NCBI GenBank assembly: GCA_937996655.1
Contig: CALKUK010000013.1
Coordinates: 310,001 to 374,000, forward strand
Reading direction: 5' to 3'
Source of the DNA: an uncultured Sphingomonadaceae bacterium
Lineage (GTDB): Bacteria > Pseudomonadota > Alphaproteobacteria > Sphingomonadales > Sphingomonadaceae
DNA length: 64,000 nucleotides
This document shows positions 17,302 to 24,794 of the stretch, piece by piece. The number at the start of each line of letters is the position of its first letter. The stretch's first letter is position 1. A program made the translations under genes and the position numbers. Below the pieces are notes generated by a model that saw only the letters and a program-made list of their open reading frames with translations, did no database searches and was not told the DNA's origin.

Positions 17302-18955
17302 GGCTGCAGATTACATCATCGTCGGCGCAGGATCGGCAGGATGCGTCCTGGCAGATCGGCTGAGCGCAGACGGCAAGCATAAGGTCGTTTTGCTTGAATT
17401 TGGCGGCAGTGACCGCTCCATTTTCATCCAGATGCCCGCCGCCCTCGCCTACCCAATGAACACCAAAAGGTGGAACTGGGGCTATGAAAGCGAACCTGAA
17501 CCCCACCTCAATGGCCGCCGCCTGAACTGCCCGCGCGGCAAAGGGCTTGGCGGCTCCTCCTCCATCAACGGGCTTGTCTATGTCCGTGGCAATGCCCTCG
17601 ATTTTGAACGGTGGAAGGAAGACGAAGGCGCCGCCGGTTGGGGCTATGCCGATGTGCTCCCCTATTTCAAACGCGCCGAAGGCCGGGCCGAAGGTGGAAA
17701 TGAATATCGCGGCGGCGATGGTCCTCTGTCGACCAGCTATGGCCCGCTCGACAACCCGCTGCATCAGGCCTGGCTCGATGCGGCGCAACAGGCGGGCTAT
17801 GGTCTGACCGAAGACTATAATGGTTATGCCCAAGAAGGTTTTGGCCGGATGGACATGACCGTGCGGAACGGCACGCGCTGTTCTGCGGCCAAGGCCTATC
17901 TTTATGAGGCACGCAAGCGGCCCAATCTCCAGGTTATTGAGCAGGCTCTGGCGACGCGCATCCTGTTTGAAGGCACGCGCGCTGTCGGCATTGAATATGA
18001 ACGGGCGGGCAAACTGCACCAGCTGCGCGCCGGACGCGAAGTCATCCTGTCGGGCGGCCCCATCAATTCCGTTCAGCTTCTCAAGCTGTCGGGCATTGGC
18101 CCGGCCGAAGAACTGCAGCAGCACGGGATAAATGTGATCGCAGACCGACCAGGCGTTGGCGCAAATCTGCAAGATCATCTGGAATTCTATTTCCAGATGG
18201 CCTGCACCCAACCCATCACCCTGTATGGCAAGGCGAACTTACTGGGTAAGGCCATGGTCGGCGCGCAATGGCTATTCGCGCGATCTGGACCGGGGGCGTC
18301 AAACCAGTTCGAAAGCTGCGGCTTCATCCGCAGCCGCGCCGGGATAAAATATCCCGACATTCAATATCACTTCTTCCCGATGGCGATCAATTATGACGGA
18401 TCATCGCTGGCGAGCGAGCATGGCTTTCAAGCCCATGTCGGCCCGATGCGCTCCAAAAGCCGAGGGACAGTCACCCTCAAAAGCGCGGACCCGCATGATA
18501 AGCCGAAGATCCTGTTCAACTATATGAGCCACCCAGACGATTGGACCGAAATGCGGGCCTGTGTCAGGCTGACACGCGAGATTTTCCAGCAGCCAGCCTT
18601 CGCACCATTCCGCGGACGCGAGATTCAGCCCGGTGCGGACTGTATTACGGATGATCAGATTGACGCCTTCATCGCTGAACATGTCGAAAGCGCACTGCAC
18701 CCCAGTTGCACCTGCAAGATGGGTCGCCCCAATGATCCCATGGCAGTGGTAGACCCGGAACTGCGCGTCATCGGCGTTCAGGGCCTGCGCGTGGTCGATA
18801 GCGGCGTGATGCCGACGATTACGACCGGTAACCTCAACGCGCCAACAATCATGATCGGGGAAAAGGGCGCGGACCATATTCTCGGAAAGCCGATGCTCGC
18901 CCCGTCCAACGCCCCCTTCTACGTCGCGCCCAATTGGGAAACGACGCAACGATGA
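17288..18955 (+). CDS. betA: Choline dehydrogenase, GMC family
   Basis: 555 residues from ATG 17288, preceded by GGAG at 7 bases; the start lies inside the end of the BetI-BetB gene. GMC features are the FAD motif YIIVGAGSAGCVLADRLS (residues about 8-25), NCPRGKGLGGSSSINGLVYVRG, SGGPINSVQLLKLSGIGP and the C-terminal ESALHPSCTCKMG with the active-site His, then VDSGVMPTITTGNLNAPTIMIGEK. Length and context match BetA, which oxidises choline to betaine aldehyde at the membrane side of the pathway. No choline transporter gene is in the operon. Confidence 0.93.
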   Translation: MPPIEAADYIIVGAGSAGCVLADRLSADGKHKVVLLEFGGSDRSIFIQMPAALAYPMNTKRWNWGYESEPEPHLNGRRLNCPRGKGLGGSSSINGLVYVRGNALDFERWKEDEGAAGWGYADVLPYFKRAEGRAEGGNEYRGGDGPLSTSYGPLDNPLHQAWLDAAQQAGYGLTEDYNGYAQEGFGRMDMTVRNGTRCSAAKAYLYEARKRPNLQVIEQALATRILFEGTRAVGIEYERAGKLHQLRAGREVILSGGPINSVQLLKLSGIGPAEELQQHGINVIADRPGVGANLQDHLEFYFQMACTQPITLYGKANLLGKAMVGAQWLFARSGPGASNQFESCGFIRSRAGIKYPDIQYHFFPMAINYDGSSLASEHGFQAHVGPMRSKSRGTVTLKSADPHDKPKILFNYMSHPDDWTEMRACVRLTREIFQQPAFAPFRGREIQPGADCITDDQIDAFIAEHVESALHPSCTCKMGRPNDPMAVVDPELRVIGVQGLRVVDSGVMPTITTGNLNAPTIMIGEKGADHILGKPMLAPSNAPFYVAPNWETTQR

Positions 18956-20316
18956 GCGCGACCATTCTCGAACCGGCACGACAGATTGACGTCATTCGGG
19001 AAACAGAAGTTCTGGTCGTCGGATCGGGACCGGGCGGGCTTGCCGCCGCTTTGGCCTCAGCGCGGGCCGGTGTGGAGACGACCCTGCTCGAACGTTATGG
19101 CTGCTTTGGCGGCAACATTACGCAGGTCGGCGTCGAAGGCTTTGCCTGGTACCGCCACCCTGCCACCATCGACAGCGAAGGCATCGGGCGGGAATTTGAA
19201 GAGCGCGCCAAAACAATGGGCGCCGCCATGCCGGAACCGCAATCCATCAGCCACAGCCTCGATGCCGAAGGCTTTAAGTTCGTCGCGGATACGTTGGTTG
19301 AGGAAGCGGGGGTCACCCCCATGCTCCACCGCATGTTCGTCGCGCCGATCATGGACGGTGATACCATCCGCGGCGTGATTGTGGAAAGCAAGGCGGGCCG
19401 TGAAGCTATCCTCGCCAAGCGCGTGATTGACGCGACGGGAGATGCCGACATCGCCCACCGCGCCGGGGCGCCCACGCACATGCATCCGGTGGAAGAGATG
19501 ATGTCCGTCTCGGTCATGTTCTCCATGTGCGGGGTCAACAAGACGCGGTTCATCGATGCGGTCAAAGCCGACCCGCAGACCTATGGCGACTGGGCCGTGG
19601 GCGGCGAATGGGAAGTGATCACCAGCGGCAAGGAGGATGAGATGTTCTCCCCCTTCTTGCGCAAGCCCTTCCAAAAGGCGCTGGAGGCCGGGCTCATCCC
19701 CGACAGCGTGAAAACCATGGCAGGCACATGGGGCACCGTCTCCGATCAAGGCGACCTGACCTACCTCAACATGTGCCACCTCTATCTCGACGGCACCAAT
19801 CCAGACGCGCTGACGCACGGCGAAATGGCGGGCCGGAAACAGGCGATGCACGCCATTGCAGCGCTTCAGGCCTTCATGCCCGGCTGTGAGGACGCCAAAC
19901 TGCGCAATTTCGGCATGACGCTGGGCATCCGCGACACGCGCAAGATTGATGCCGTTTACAACATGACCGCCGATGACGTGATGCAGCAGGGTCGCTTTGA
20001 CGACAGCGTTGGCATCTTTCCGGAATTCATCGATGGCTATGGCTATCTGATTTTGCCGACAACGGGACGCTATTTCCACATGCCCTATCGATCTTTGGTG
20101 CCCAAAGGCGTGAAGCATTTGATCACGGCCGGCAGGATTGTTGGTGGTGACAAAGTCAGCCACGCTGCCGTCCGCAACATGATGTGCTGCGCCGTCGCCG
20201 GACAAGGGGCAGGCGTGGCCGCTGCACTGGCGGTAAAGTCCGGCCGCGACTTCGCCGATATCGACATTAGCGATGTTCAGCAGGAACTCCGCCGACAGGG
20301 TGCGCGGATCGCCTGA
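18952..20316 (+). CDS. FAD-dependent oxidoreductase (FAD_oxidored-like) of the betaine operon
   Basis: 454 residues from the ATG whose ATGA overlaps the betA stop. The N-terminal FAD fold is TEVLVVGSGPGGLAAALASA followed by TTLLERYGCFGGNITQVG; further on are RVIDATGDADIAHRAG and a C-terminal FAD segment LITAGRIVGGDKVSHAAVRN. The pattern fits the PF12831 family of poorly characterised flavoproteins. Tight coupling to betA suggests a role in choline/betaine metabolism or its products, but it is not a known Bet protein and is unlike sarcosine or dimethylglycine dehydrogenases. No signal peptide is visible. Confidence 0.82.
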   Translation: MSATILEPARQIDVIRETEVLVVGSGPGGLAAALASARAGVETTLLERYGCFGGNITQVGVEGFAWYRHPATIDSEGIGREFEERAKTMGAAMPEPQSISHSLDAEGFKFVADTLVEEAGVTPMLHRMFVAPIMDGDTIRGVIVESKAGREAILAKRVIDATGDADIAHRAGAPTHMHPVEEMMSVSVMFSMCGVNKTRFIDAVKADPQTYGDWAVGGEWEVITSGKEDEMFSPFLRKPFQKALEAGLIPDSVKTMAGTWGTVSDQGDLTYLNMCHLYLDGTNPDALTHGEMAGRKQAMHAIAALQAFMPGCEDAKLRNFGMTLGIRDTRKIDAVYNMTADDVMQQGRFDDSVGIFPEFIDGYGYLILPTTGRYFHMPYRSLVPKGVKHLITAGRIVGGDKVSHAAVRNMMCCAVAGQGAGVAAALAVKSGRDFADIDISDVQQELRRQGARIA

Positions 20317-20402
20317 GTTTTGCAGTCTGCTTCAAACAAGGCTCAGCCGTGGGACCGAACGGGCGTCTGATCCATGACGTCAAAATGAGGCCGAGGCGCC
20401 AA

Positions 20403-20717
20403 CTAAAAGCGTGAGCCCCGGACGACATCGACGGTGCTGAGAAACAGCACCAGACCGTGGCTGTCGAGCAAGGGGGTCAATTGTTCGACCAGTCTGCTGG
20501 TTTTTTCCTCTGAGGCGACGGTTAGAAAGATGAGCTTCGCCTGCGCGCCGCTTATCTCCTCATCTGTCCAGACACCATTATGGCCCGCCCCACCCAGCAC
20601 AGGCAAAAGACTGTAACTCGTGATGTCAGACTGACGGGCAAGGTCTATAAGGAGCGGCGCCAAAGGGCGATCCACGAGAACTTCGATTCTGCGACGTTGG
20701 ACAACTTGCACGGTCAT
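20403..20717 (-). CDS. sbtB: PII-like partner of the bicarbonate transporter (SbtB-type)
   Basis: 104 residues, starting at an ATGA that overlaps the sbtA stop. The fold pattern is that of small PII-like trimeric proteins: beta-strand IEVLVDRPLAPLLIDLARQS, central loop LPVLGGAGHNGVWTDEEISG, strand AKLIFLTVASEEKTSRLVEQ and a final strand LVLFLSTVDVVRG. SbtB proteins bind adenyl nucleotides and gate SbtA. It lacks the C-terminal cysteine pair seen in many cyanobacterial SbtB (no Cys at all). The assignment relies largely on its coupling to sbtA. Confidence 0.8.
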   Translation of the reverse strand: MTVQVVQRRRIEVLVDRPLAPLLIDLARQSDITSYSLLPVLGGAGHNGVWTDEEISGAQAKLIFLTVASEEKTSRLVEQLTPLLDSHGLVLFLSTVDVVRGSRF

Positions 20718-21697
20718 GCACCAATCCTTGAAGCCAGTGTGATGTAAAGAGGGATACCAAGCGTCACGTTGAACGGGAAGGACACCGCGAGCGCCATCCC
20801 CAGCGAAAGTCCAGGGTCCGCCTGCGGTAGGGACATGCGCATGACAGCAGGCACCGCGATATAAGAGGCACTTGCGGCCAGAATCCCAAGGATAGCGGTC
20901 GTCGGTACATCAAGGCCGATTGCCGTTCCAAGCGTTACACCGATGAAACCCTGAAGAACCGGCAAGGCAATGCCGAGACCAACGAGCCGCCATGTCAGGT
21001 TCCGGGTCTCGCGCAGCCGTCGCGCGGCGATCAGCCCCATGTCGAGAAGGAACAGGCAGAGGACACCCCGGAAACCGGTTTCGAAAACCGGAAGGACGGG
21101 TGCGGCCCCGTCCTTGCCCACAATGAGACCGATGAGAAAACTGCCAAGCAAAAGCACAACAGAGCCGTTCAGCAGGCTTTCGTGCCACATGGAGGTTGTC
21201 GGTGAAGATTTCGGCATAGAGGGGACAGACGCGAGTGCTTTTCGAGCGAGCAGAAGCCCGATGATGATCGCAGGAGTCTCCATCGCGGCCATCACCGCGA
21301 CCATATAGCCGGCCGGTGGCATGGACAGCGCTTTGAGGATTTCTGATCCCGTCACGAAGGTAACGACGCTCACTGACCCATAATGAGCCGCAATGGCCGC
21401 CGCGTTTGTACGGTCGAGACCACCCAGTTTTTGCAGCAAGCCGAACGCGGGAACCGGCAACAGCAGACTCAAGCCCACCCCGGCGGCCAGTGCCGCCGCA
21501 AACTGGGCTGAAACGCCTGCGTCGGCAACGTTGATGCCGCCCTTCAGCCCAATCGACGCCATCAGATAAATCGACATGGCCTTGCCCATGGCATCCGGAA
21601 CATTCAAATCCGACCGCACGAGCCCCGCAAAACTGCCGAGAATGAAAAAGAGGATCATGGGCGACAAAAGCGCGCTGATCCCCACGTCGATAGCCAT
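20714..21697 (-). CDS. sbtA: Sodium-dependent bicarbonate transporter SbtA-like permease
   Basis: 327 residues, GGGGGGA ribosome site before ATG 21697, about ten membrane segments in two similar halves. Recognisable SbtA-family stretches include LGSFAGLVRSDLNVPDAMGK with MSIYLMASIGLKGG, AIAAHYGSVSVVTFVTGSEI, MAAMETPAIIIGLLLA, and in the second half DMGLIAARRLRET and AASASYIAVPAVMRMSLP. SbtA takes up bicarbonate with sodium across the inner membrane. The gene overlaps sbtB and follows two outer-membrane genes and a carbonic-anhydrase-like gene, supporting an inorganic-carbon role. Such permeases are best known from cyanobacteria; here the host looks heterotrophic. Confidence 0.9.
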   Translation of the reverse strand: MAIDVGISALLSPMILFFILGSFAGLVRSDLNVPDAMGKAMSIYLMASIGLKGGINVADAGVSAQFAAALAAGVGLSLLLPVPAFGLLQKLGGLDRTNAAAIAAHYGSVSVVTFVTGSEILKALSMPPAGYMVAVMAAMETPAIIIGLLLARKALASVPSMPKSSPTTSMWHESLLNGSVVLLLGSFLIGLIVGKDGAAPVLPVFETGFRGVLCLFLLDMGLIAARRLRETRNLTWRLVGLGIALPVLQGFIGVTLGTAIGLDVPTTAILGILAASASYIAVPAVMRMSLPQADPGLSLGMALAVSFPFNVTLGIPLYITLASRIGA

Positions 21698-21727
21698 GTA
21701 ACGTCCCCCCTTTTCGATTTGATACCG

Positions 21728-22396
21728 TTAAAACCGCGCCGTCAGCGACACATTGGCGATGTGGTGCACCCGATCGTGCCCGCGCGCGACGATCCATTGG
21801 TTGATATAGCCCGGCTCAACCGTCACAGCCTTGGTGACGGGTATCGCCAGACCGACCGAATTGCGCCACCGATCAAGCCCGCTGCGCTGCCCCCAGCTGG
21901 TATCATCCAACGAGACAAAGGCTTCGCTCCAAAGAACAGCGCGTGTTCTTCCCGTAAGCGGTGCCGTCGCGCGCAGTTGCTGGCGCAAACGCCACCCCAT
22001 GTCGGCCCGGCCTTCCACCCAACGCTGTTCAATCCGGGTCCGGCCTGTAACGGTCGGCCCTGTCCCGTTACCTGCGACGCGAAAAGCCAGTTGCTGCCAG
22101 AAGCGATGTTCATCTGAACTGACAGGCCCCGTTGGGTCTGTCGCGACATAGGCATAGCCCAGACTGACGACGGTGTTCTTTCCCAAACGGTATCCGATGC
22201 TGGGGCGCAGGATGGACTGACCAAGCCTAGAGACGTCATCAGTGAGGCGTGCGACGCCTTCCATTGTGACGACAACGTCCTTGCTGACATCGGCAGAGAT
22301 AATCACTGCGCCCCATAAATGGGAATCCTCTTCCGCAGCATGGAGTGGCGCTCCGGCCAGAATAGCAAGTGCAACCAGCGGCGTGTAGCGGATCAT
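21728..22396 (-). CDS. DUF2490 outer-membrane protein
   Basis: 222 residues with AAGGGG before ATG 22396 and a signal peptide (MIRYTPLVALAILAGAPLHA). The mature part alternates polar and hydrophobic residues as in a beta-barrel (VVVTMEGVARLTDD, IGYRLGKNTVVSLGYAYVAT, WRLRQQLRATAPL, VEPGYINQWIVARG) and ends in NVSLTARF with a terminal phenylalanine. DUF2490 proteins are uncharacterised. Its position between ompW and sbtA suggests it helps form the outer-membrane part of the carbon-uptake module. Confidence 0.8.
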   Translation of the reverse strand: MIRYTPLVALAILAGAPLHAAEEDSHLWGAVIISADVSKDVVVTMEGVARLTDDVSRLGQSILRPSIGYRLGKNTVVSLGYAYVATDPTGPVSSDEHRFWQQLAFRVAGNGTGPTVTGRTRIEQRWVEGRADMGWRLRQQLRATAPLTGRTRAVLWSEAFVSLDDTSWGQRSGLDRWRNSVGLAIPVTKAVTVEPGYINQWIVARGHDRVHHIANVSLTARF

Positions 22397-22418
22397 AAGA
22401 TGCCCCTTTTCAGTTCAA

Positions 22419-23096
22419 TCAGAACCGGTAAGCGAGACCGGCGCTGAGCACCCATGGGTCAAGCTTATGCCGTGTTTCGAGAACGGTCGTATTGCCCGCA
22501 CGGAACACGGCTGTCGTATCGACAAAATACCGCTTTGCATCGATGCTCAGGCCAAGGCCGCGATCATTCAGCTTAATGTCCGTGCCCGCCTGCAAGGCGA
22601 AACCGAAATCATCCTTCAGGTTGACAGCTGTGGCCCCCAGCGTCCGCGCGGTTGCCCCGACACCTTCGCTGAAGATGAAAAAGCGCGTCGGACCTGCGCC
22701 AACATAGGGTTTGATCACCGAGCTGTTGGCCAGATGGTATTTCAGGGTGACCGTGGCGGGAAGGATGATGGCATTGTTGACGAGCTTTGCACCGGACAGG
22801 CTGCCGGAACCGTTTACATCGTGCGGCGTAACGCAGCAGATCGTTTCAACCGAAAGGTTCGGGCTGAGGAAATATTCCGCCGCAATGGTCGGCACAAAGC
22901 TGTTGGAGGCCTTTGACTGTGCGCCCGCGGGAAGGCCGATACGGTCTGTGACAACATTCGTGATCTTGCCATCGGGCAGCACGGCTGTGCCGAAGAGCTT
23001 CACCTGAATCTTGCCTTCAGTAGACTGCGCAGAAGCGACCGATGCGGTGGCCGCCAAAATCGATGCGAGAGCAAACTTGATGGAAAGGGTCTTCAT
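22419..23096 (-). CDS. OmpW-family outer-membrane protein
   Basis: 225 residues, GAGG before ATG 23096, signal peptide MKTLSIKFALASILAATASVA. OmpW hallmarks are VKLFGTAVLPDGKIT, PTIAAEYFLSPNLSVETIC, LPATVTLKYHLANSSVIKPY followed by VGAGPTRFFI, and the terminal strand VLSAGLAYRF. OmpW forms an eight-stranded barrel that lets small, often hydrophobic solutes pass. It lies downstream of the carbonic-anhydrase-like gene, separated by two hairpins, so its expression may be set separately from the upstream genes. Confidence 0.9.
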   Translation of the reverse strand: MKTLSIKFALASILAATASVASAQSTEGKIQVKLFGTAVLPDGKITNVVTDRIGLPAGAQSKASNSFVPTIAAEYFLSPNLSVETICCVTPHDVNGSGSLSGAKLVNNAIILPATVTLKYHLANSSVIKPYVGAGPTRFFIFSEGVGATARTLGATAVNLKDDFGFALQAGTDIKLNDRGLGLSIDAKRYFVDTTAVFRAGNTTVLETRHKLDPWVLSAGLAYRF

Positions 23097-23122
23097 GGGA
23101 TTACCTCATTCTCATTAGGCCG

Positions 23123-23193
23123 AAGCCGAAGACTCTTTCGGCTTGGCAAAGGGGATGGTGCCGGCCAGATGAAGGGGAGGTTTGGCCGGCACC
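23123..23193. promoter_or_regulatory. Two tandem hairpins between the CA-like and ompW genes
   Basis: The first inverted repeat has 8-bp arms (AAGCCGAA / TTCGGCTT, 6-nt loop, 23123-23144). The second has 11-bp arms (GGTGCCGGCCA / TGGCCGGCACC, 15-nt loop, 23157-23193). Neither is followed by a T-tract on the minus strand. They are more likely mRNA-stability or partial-attenuation structures than full terminators, giving different levels of the outer-membrane genes and the upstream genes. Confidence 0.5.
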
Positions 23194-23200
23194 CGCAGGG

Positions 23201-23680
23201 TCAGATCTTCTCTGGCATCGCAGATGAATGCAGGTGCTCGATCTTCCACTGACCGTCTTCAAACTGGTACAGGAAGCTGTAGCGGGCCTTCACGTCGGTC
23301 TTGGCTCCGGTCTCCGGATTGGTCAGGGCGACCGTCCAGGTCCCTGCGCGCAGGGCCCAGTTGCAGCCGGACTTGATCGTCGAGCTGTTGATGGTGCCGA
23401 CCGGGCTGTTTTTCAGGAAGCTGACAAAATAGTCGCGGATACCGGCATGGTCGGTGCGCGGCTTGTTGGCGACAGTTGCCAGAAGGACGGCATCGTCATC
23501 GAACAGCGCAGTCACCGTATCGGGGTTCTTCGTCGCCCAAGCCGCGTTGAAGGTGTTGAACTGAGCATCCAGCTGGGCCGCGGTCGGCTTCATGCAAACC
23601 GCCTTACCTTTTGCCATGGCGGGCTGCGCCGCAGCCATGGCCATGCCGGCGAGAACGGGGAGGTAGAGATACTTACGCAT
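23201..23680 (-). CDS. Secreted DUF4440/SnoaL-fold protein, probable iota-class carbonic anhydrase
   Basis: 159 residues with AAGGAG before ATG 23680 and a signal peptide (KYLYLPVLAGMAMAAAQPAMA). The mature part is a single NTF2/SnoaL-like domain: LDAQFNTFNAAWATKNPDTV, FDDDAVLLATVANKPRTDHA, IRDYFVSFL, ARYSFLYQFEDGQWKIEHLH and the C-terminal HSSAMPE. The iota-class carbonic anhydrases of bacteria are annotated in this same fold and end in an HHSSxMPE-like signature; here it reads HLHSSAMPE. The enzyme would interconvert CO2 and bicarbonate in the periplasm. Location in the same run as SbtA/SbtB strongly favours this over a generic SgcJ/EcaC-type protein. Activity is untested. Confidence 0.7.
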   Translation of the reverse strand: MRKYLYLPVLAGMAMAAAQPAMAKGKAVCMKPTAAQLDAQFNTFNAAWATKNPDTVTALFDDDAVLLATVANKPRTDHAGIRDYFVSFLKNSPVGTINSSTIKSGCNWALRAGTWTVALTNPETGAKTDVKARYSFLYQFEDGQWKIEHLHSSAMPEKI

Positions 23681-23715
23681 AATGATTTCTCCTTTTTTAG
23701 TTGGTGGACAGAGTT

Positions 23716-24699
23716 TCAGTGGGCGGTGGCGGGCGTCCGGGTTTTCCAGAGCGACCAGCCTATCCCCGCGCCGATCAGGCCGAAGGTCACGGCCAGGCTG
23801 GCAACGGGCGGAAACTTCGCCCCATCCAGCAGAAAATCGGACACGAAGATCTTGGAGCCGATGAACACAAGTACGGCGGCAAGGGCGAATTTGAGGTAGT
23901 GGAAACGGTCGATCATCGCCGAGAGTGCGAAGTAGAGCGCACGCAGGCCAAGGATCGCCATGATGTTGGATGTGTAGACCACGAAGGTATCGGTCGTGAT
24001 CGCGAAGATGGCGGGCACCGAGTCAATCGCGAAGACAAGGTCAGCTAGGTTGATGACAACCAGCGCGAGGAAGAGCGGGGTCGCCGCGCGCGCCATCCGG
24101 CCTGTCTTCTCATCCCGCACTTTCACAAAGAAGTGCTGATCATGCAGGTCCTTCGTCACCCGCATGTGCGTCGAGATCCAGCGGATTGCGGGGTTCTTTG
24201 AAAGGTCAGGCGCATGATCGTCCGAAAAGAACATTTTGATGCCCGTCGCGATCAGGAAGGCCGCGAAGATGTAGAGGACCCAATAGGCCTCGCTCACCAG
24301 CGCCGCACCGGCCGCAATCATCAAGCCACGCAGCACGATCACCCCGATGATGCCCCACAATAGGGCGCGATACTGGAACTTGGCCGGGATCGCGAAGAAG
24401 GCAAAAACTAGGCTGATCACGAAGATGTTGTCGATCGACAGCGCCTTCTCAATGAAGAAGCCTGTATAATATTTCATGCCGAGATCCGCGCCCTTTTCCA
24501 CCCAGACCCAGGCGCCGAACGCCAGGGCGATCGCGATGTAAAAGGCGGAGAGCTTCAGGGATTCTGCAATCCCCATCTCCCGGTCTTCCTTGTGGAGCAG
24601 GCCGAGGTCAAATGCCGTCAACGCCACAACCAACCCTATGAACGCCAGCCAAAACCAGACAGGCGTTCCAAGGAACATGGACGTGAAAAATTCGAGCAT
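23716..24699 (-). CDS. TerC/Alx-family membrane protein
   Basis: 327 residues from ATG 24699 with CCGGAG upstream (a TTG five codons earlier is possible). It has about nine membrane helices and the TerC motifs FFIEKALSIDNIFVISLVFA and VVINLADLVFAIDSVPAIFA, whose paired aspartates are typical metal-site residues. The family includes Alx, an alkaline-pH-linked manganese exporter, and TerC tellurite-resistance proteins. It is first in the minus-strand run leading to the carbonic-anhydrase-like and Sbt genes, divergent from the LysR gene. A link between bicarbonate-driven alkalinity, manganese and this protein is inference. Confidence 0.88.
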   Translation of the reverse strand: MLEFFTSMFLGTPVWFWLAFIGLVVALTAFDLGLLHKEDREMGIAESLKLSAFYIAIALAFGAWVWVEKGADLGMKYYTGFFIEKALSIDNIFVISLVFAFFAIPAKFQYRALLWGIIGVIVLRGLMIAAGAALVSEAYWVLYIFAAFLIATGIKMFFSDDHAPDLSKNPAIRWISTHMRVTKDLHDQHFFVKVRDEKTGRMARAATPLFLALVVINLADLVFAIDSVPAIFAITTDTFVVYTSNIMAILGLRALYFALSAMIDRFHYLKFALAAVLVFIGSKIFVSDFLLDGAKFPPVASLAVTFGLIGAGIGWSLWKTRTPATAH

Positions 24700-24766
24700 T
24701 TGTATCTCCGGCAAAACGTAGGTCGCATATCGTTGCCGGAAGATGATTGATCAAATTGCAATATGC

Positions 24767-24794
24767 ATAGTCTTTTGATAGATAGATTCTATCA
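24767..24794. promoter_or_regulatory. OxyR-type LysR box in the divergent terC/lysR region
   Basis: Three tetranucleotides, ATAG (24767), ATAG (24778) and CTAT (24789), spaced exactly 11 bp apart, as in OxyR sites (ATAG-N7-CTAT units). The right half also forms a perfect 7-bp palindrome TGATAGA/TCTATCA (24776-24794) that ends at the LysR start codon. This position fits autorepression of the LysR gene and activation of the divergent minus-strand genes. Confidence 0.6.

Noticed and set aside
19057..20205. 382-codon minus-strand frame opposite the FAD oxidoreductase
   Set aside because: His/Ala-rich shadow of a gene with clear FAD motifs on the plus strand.
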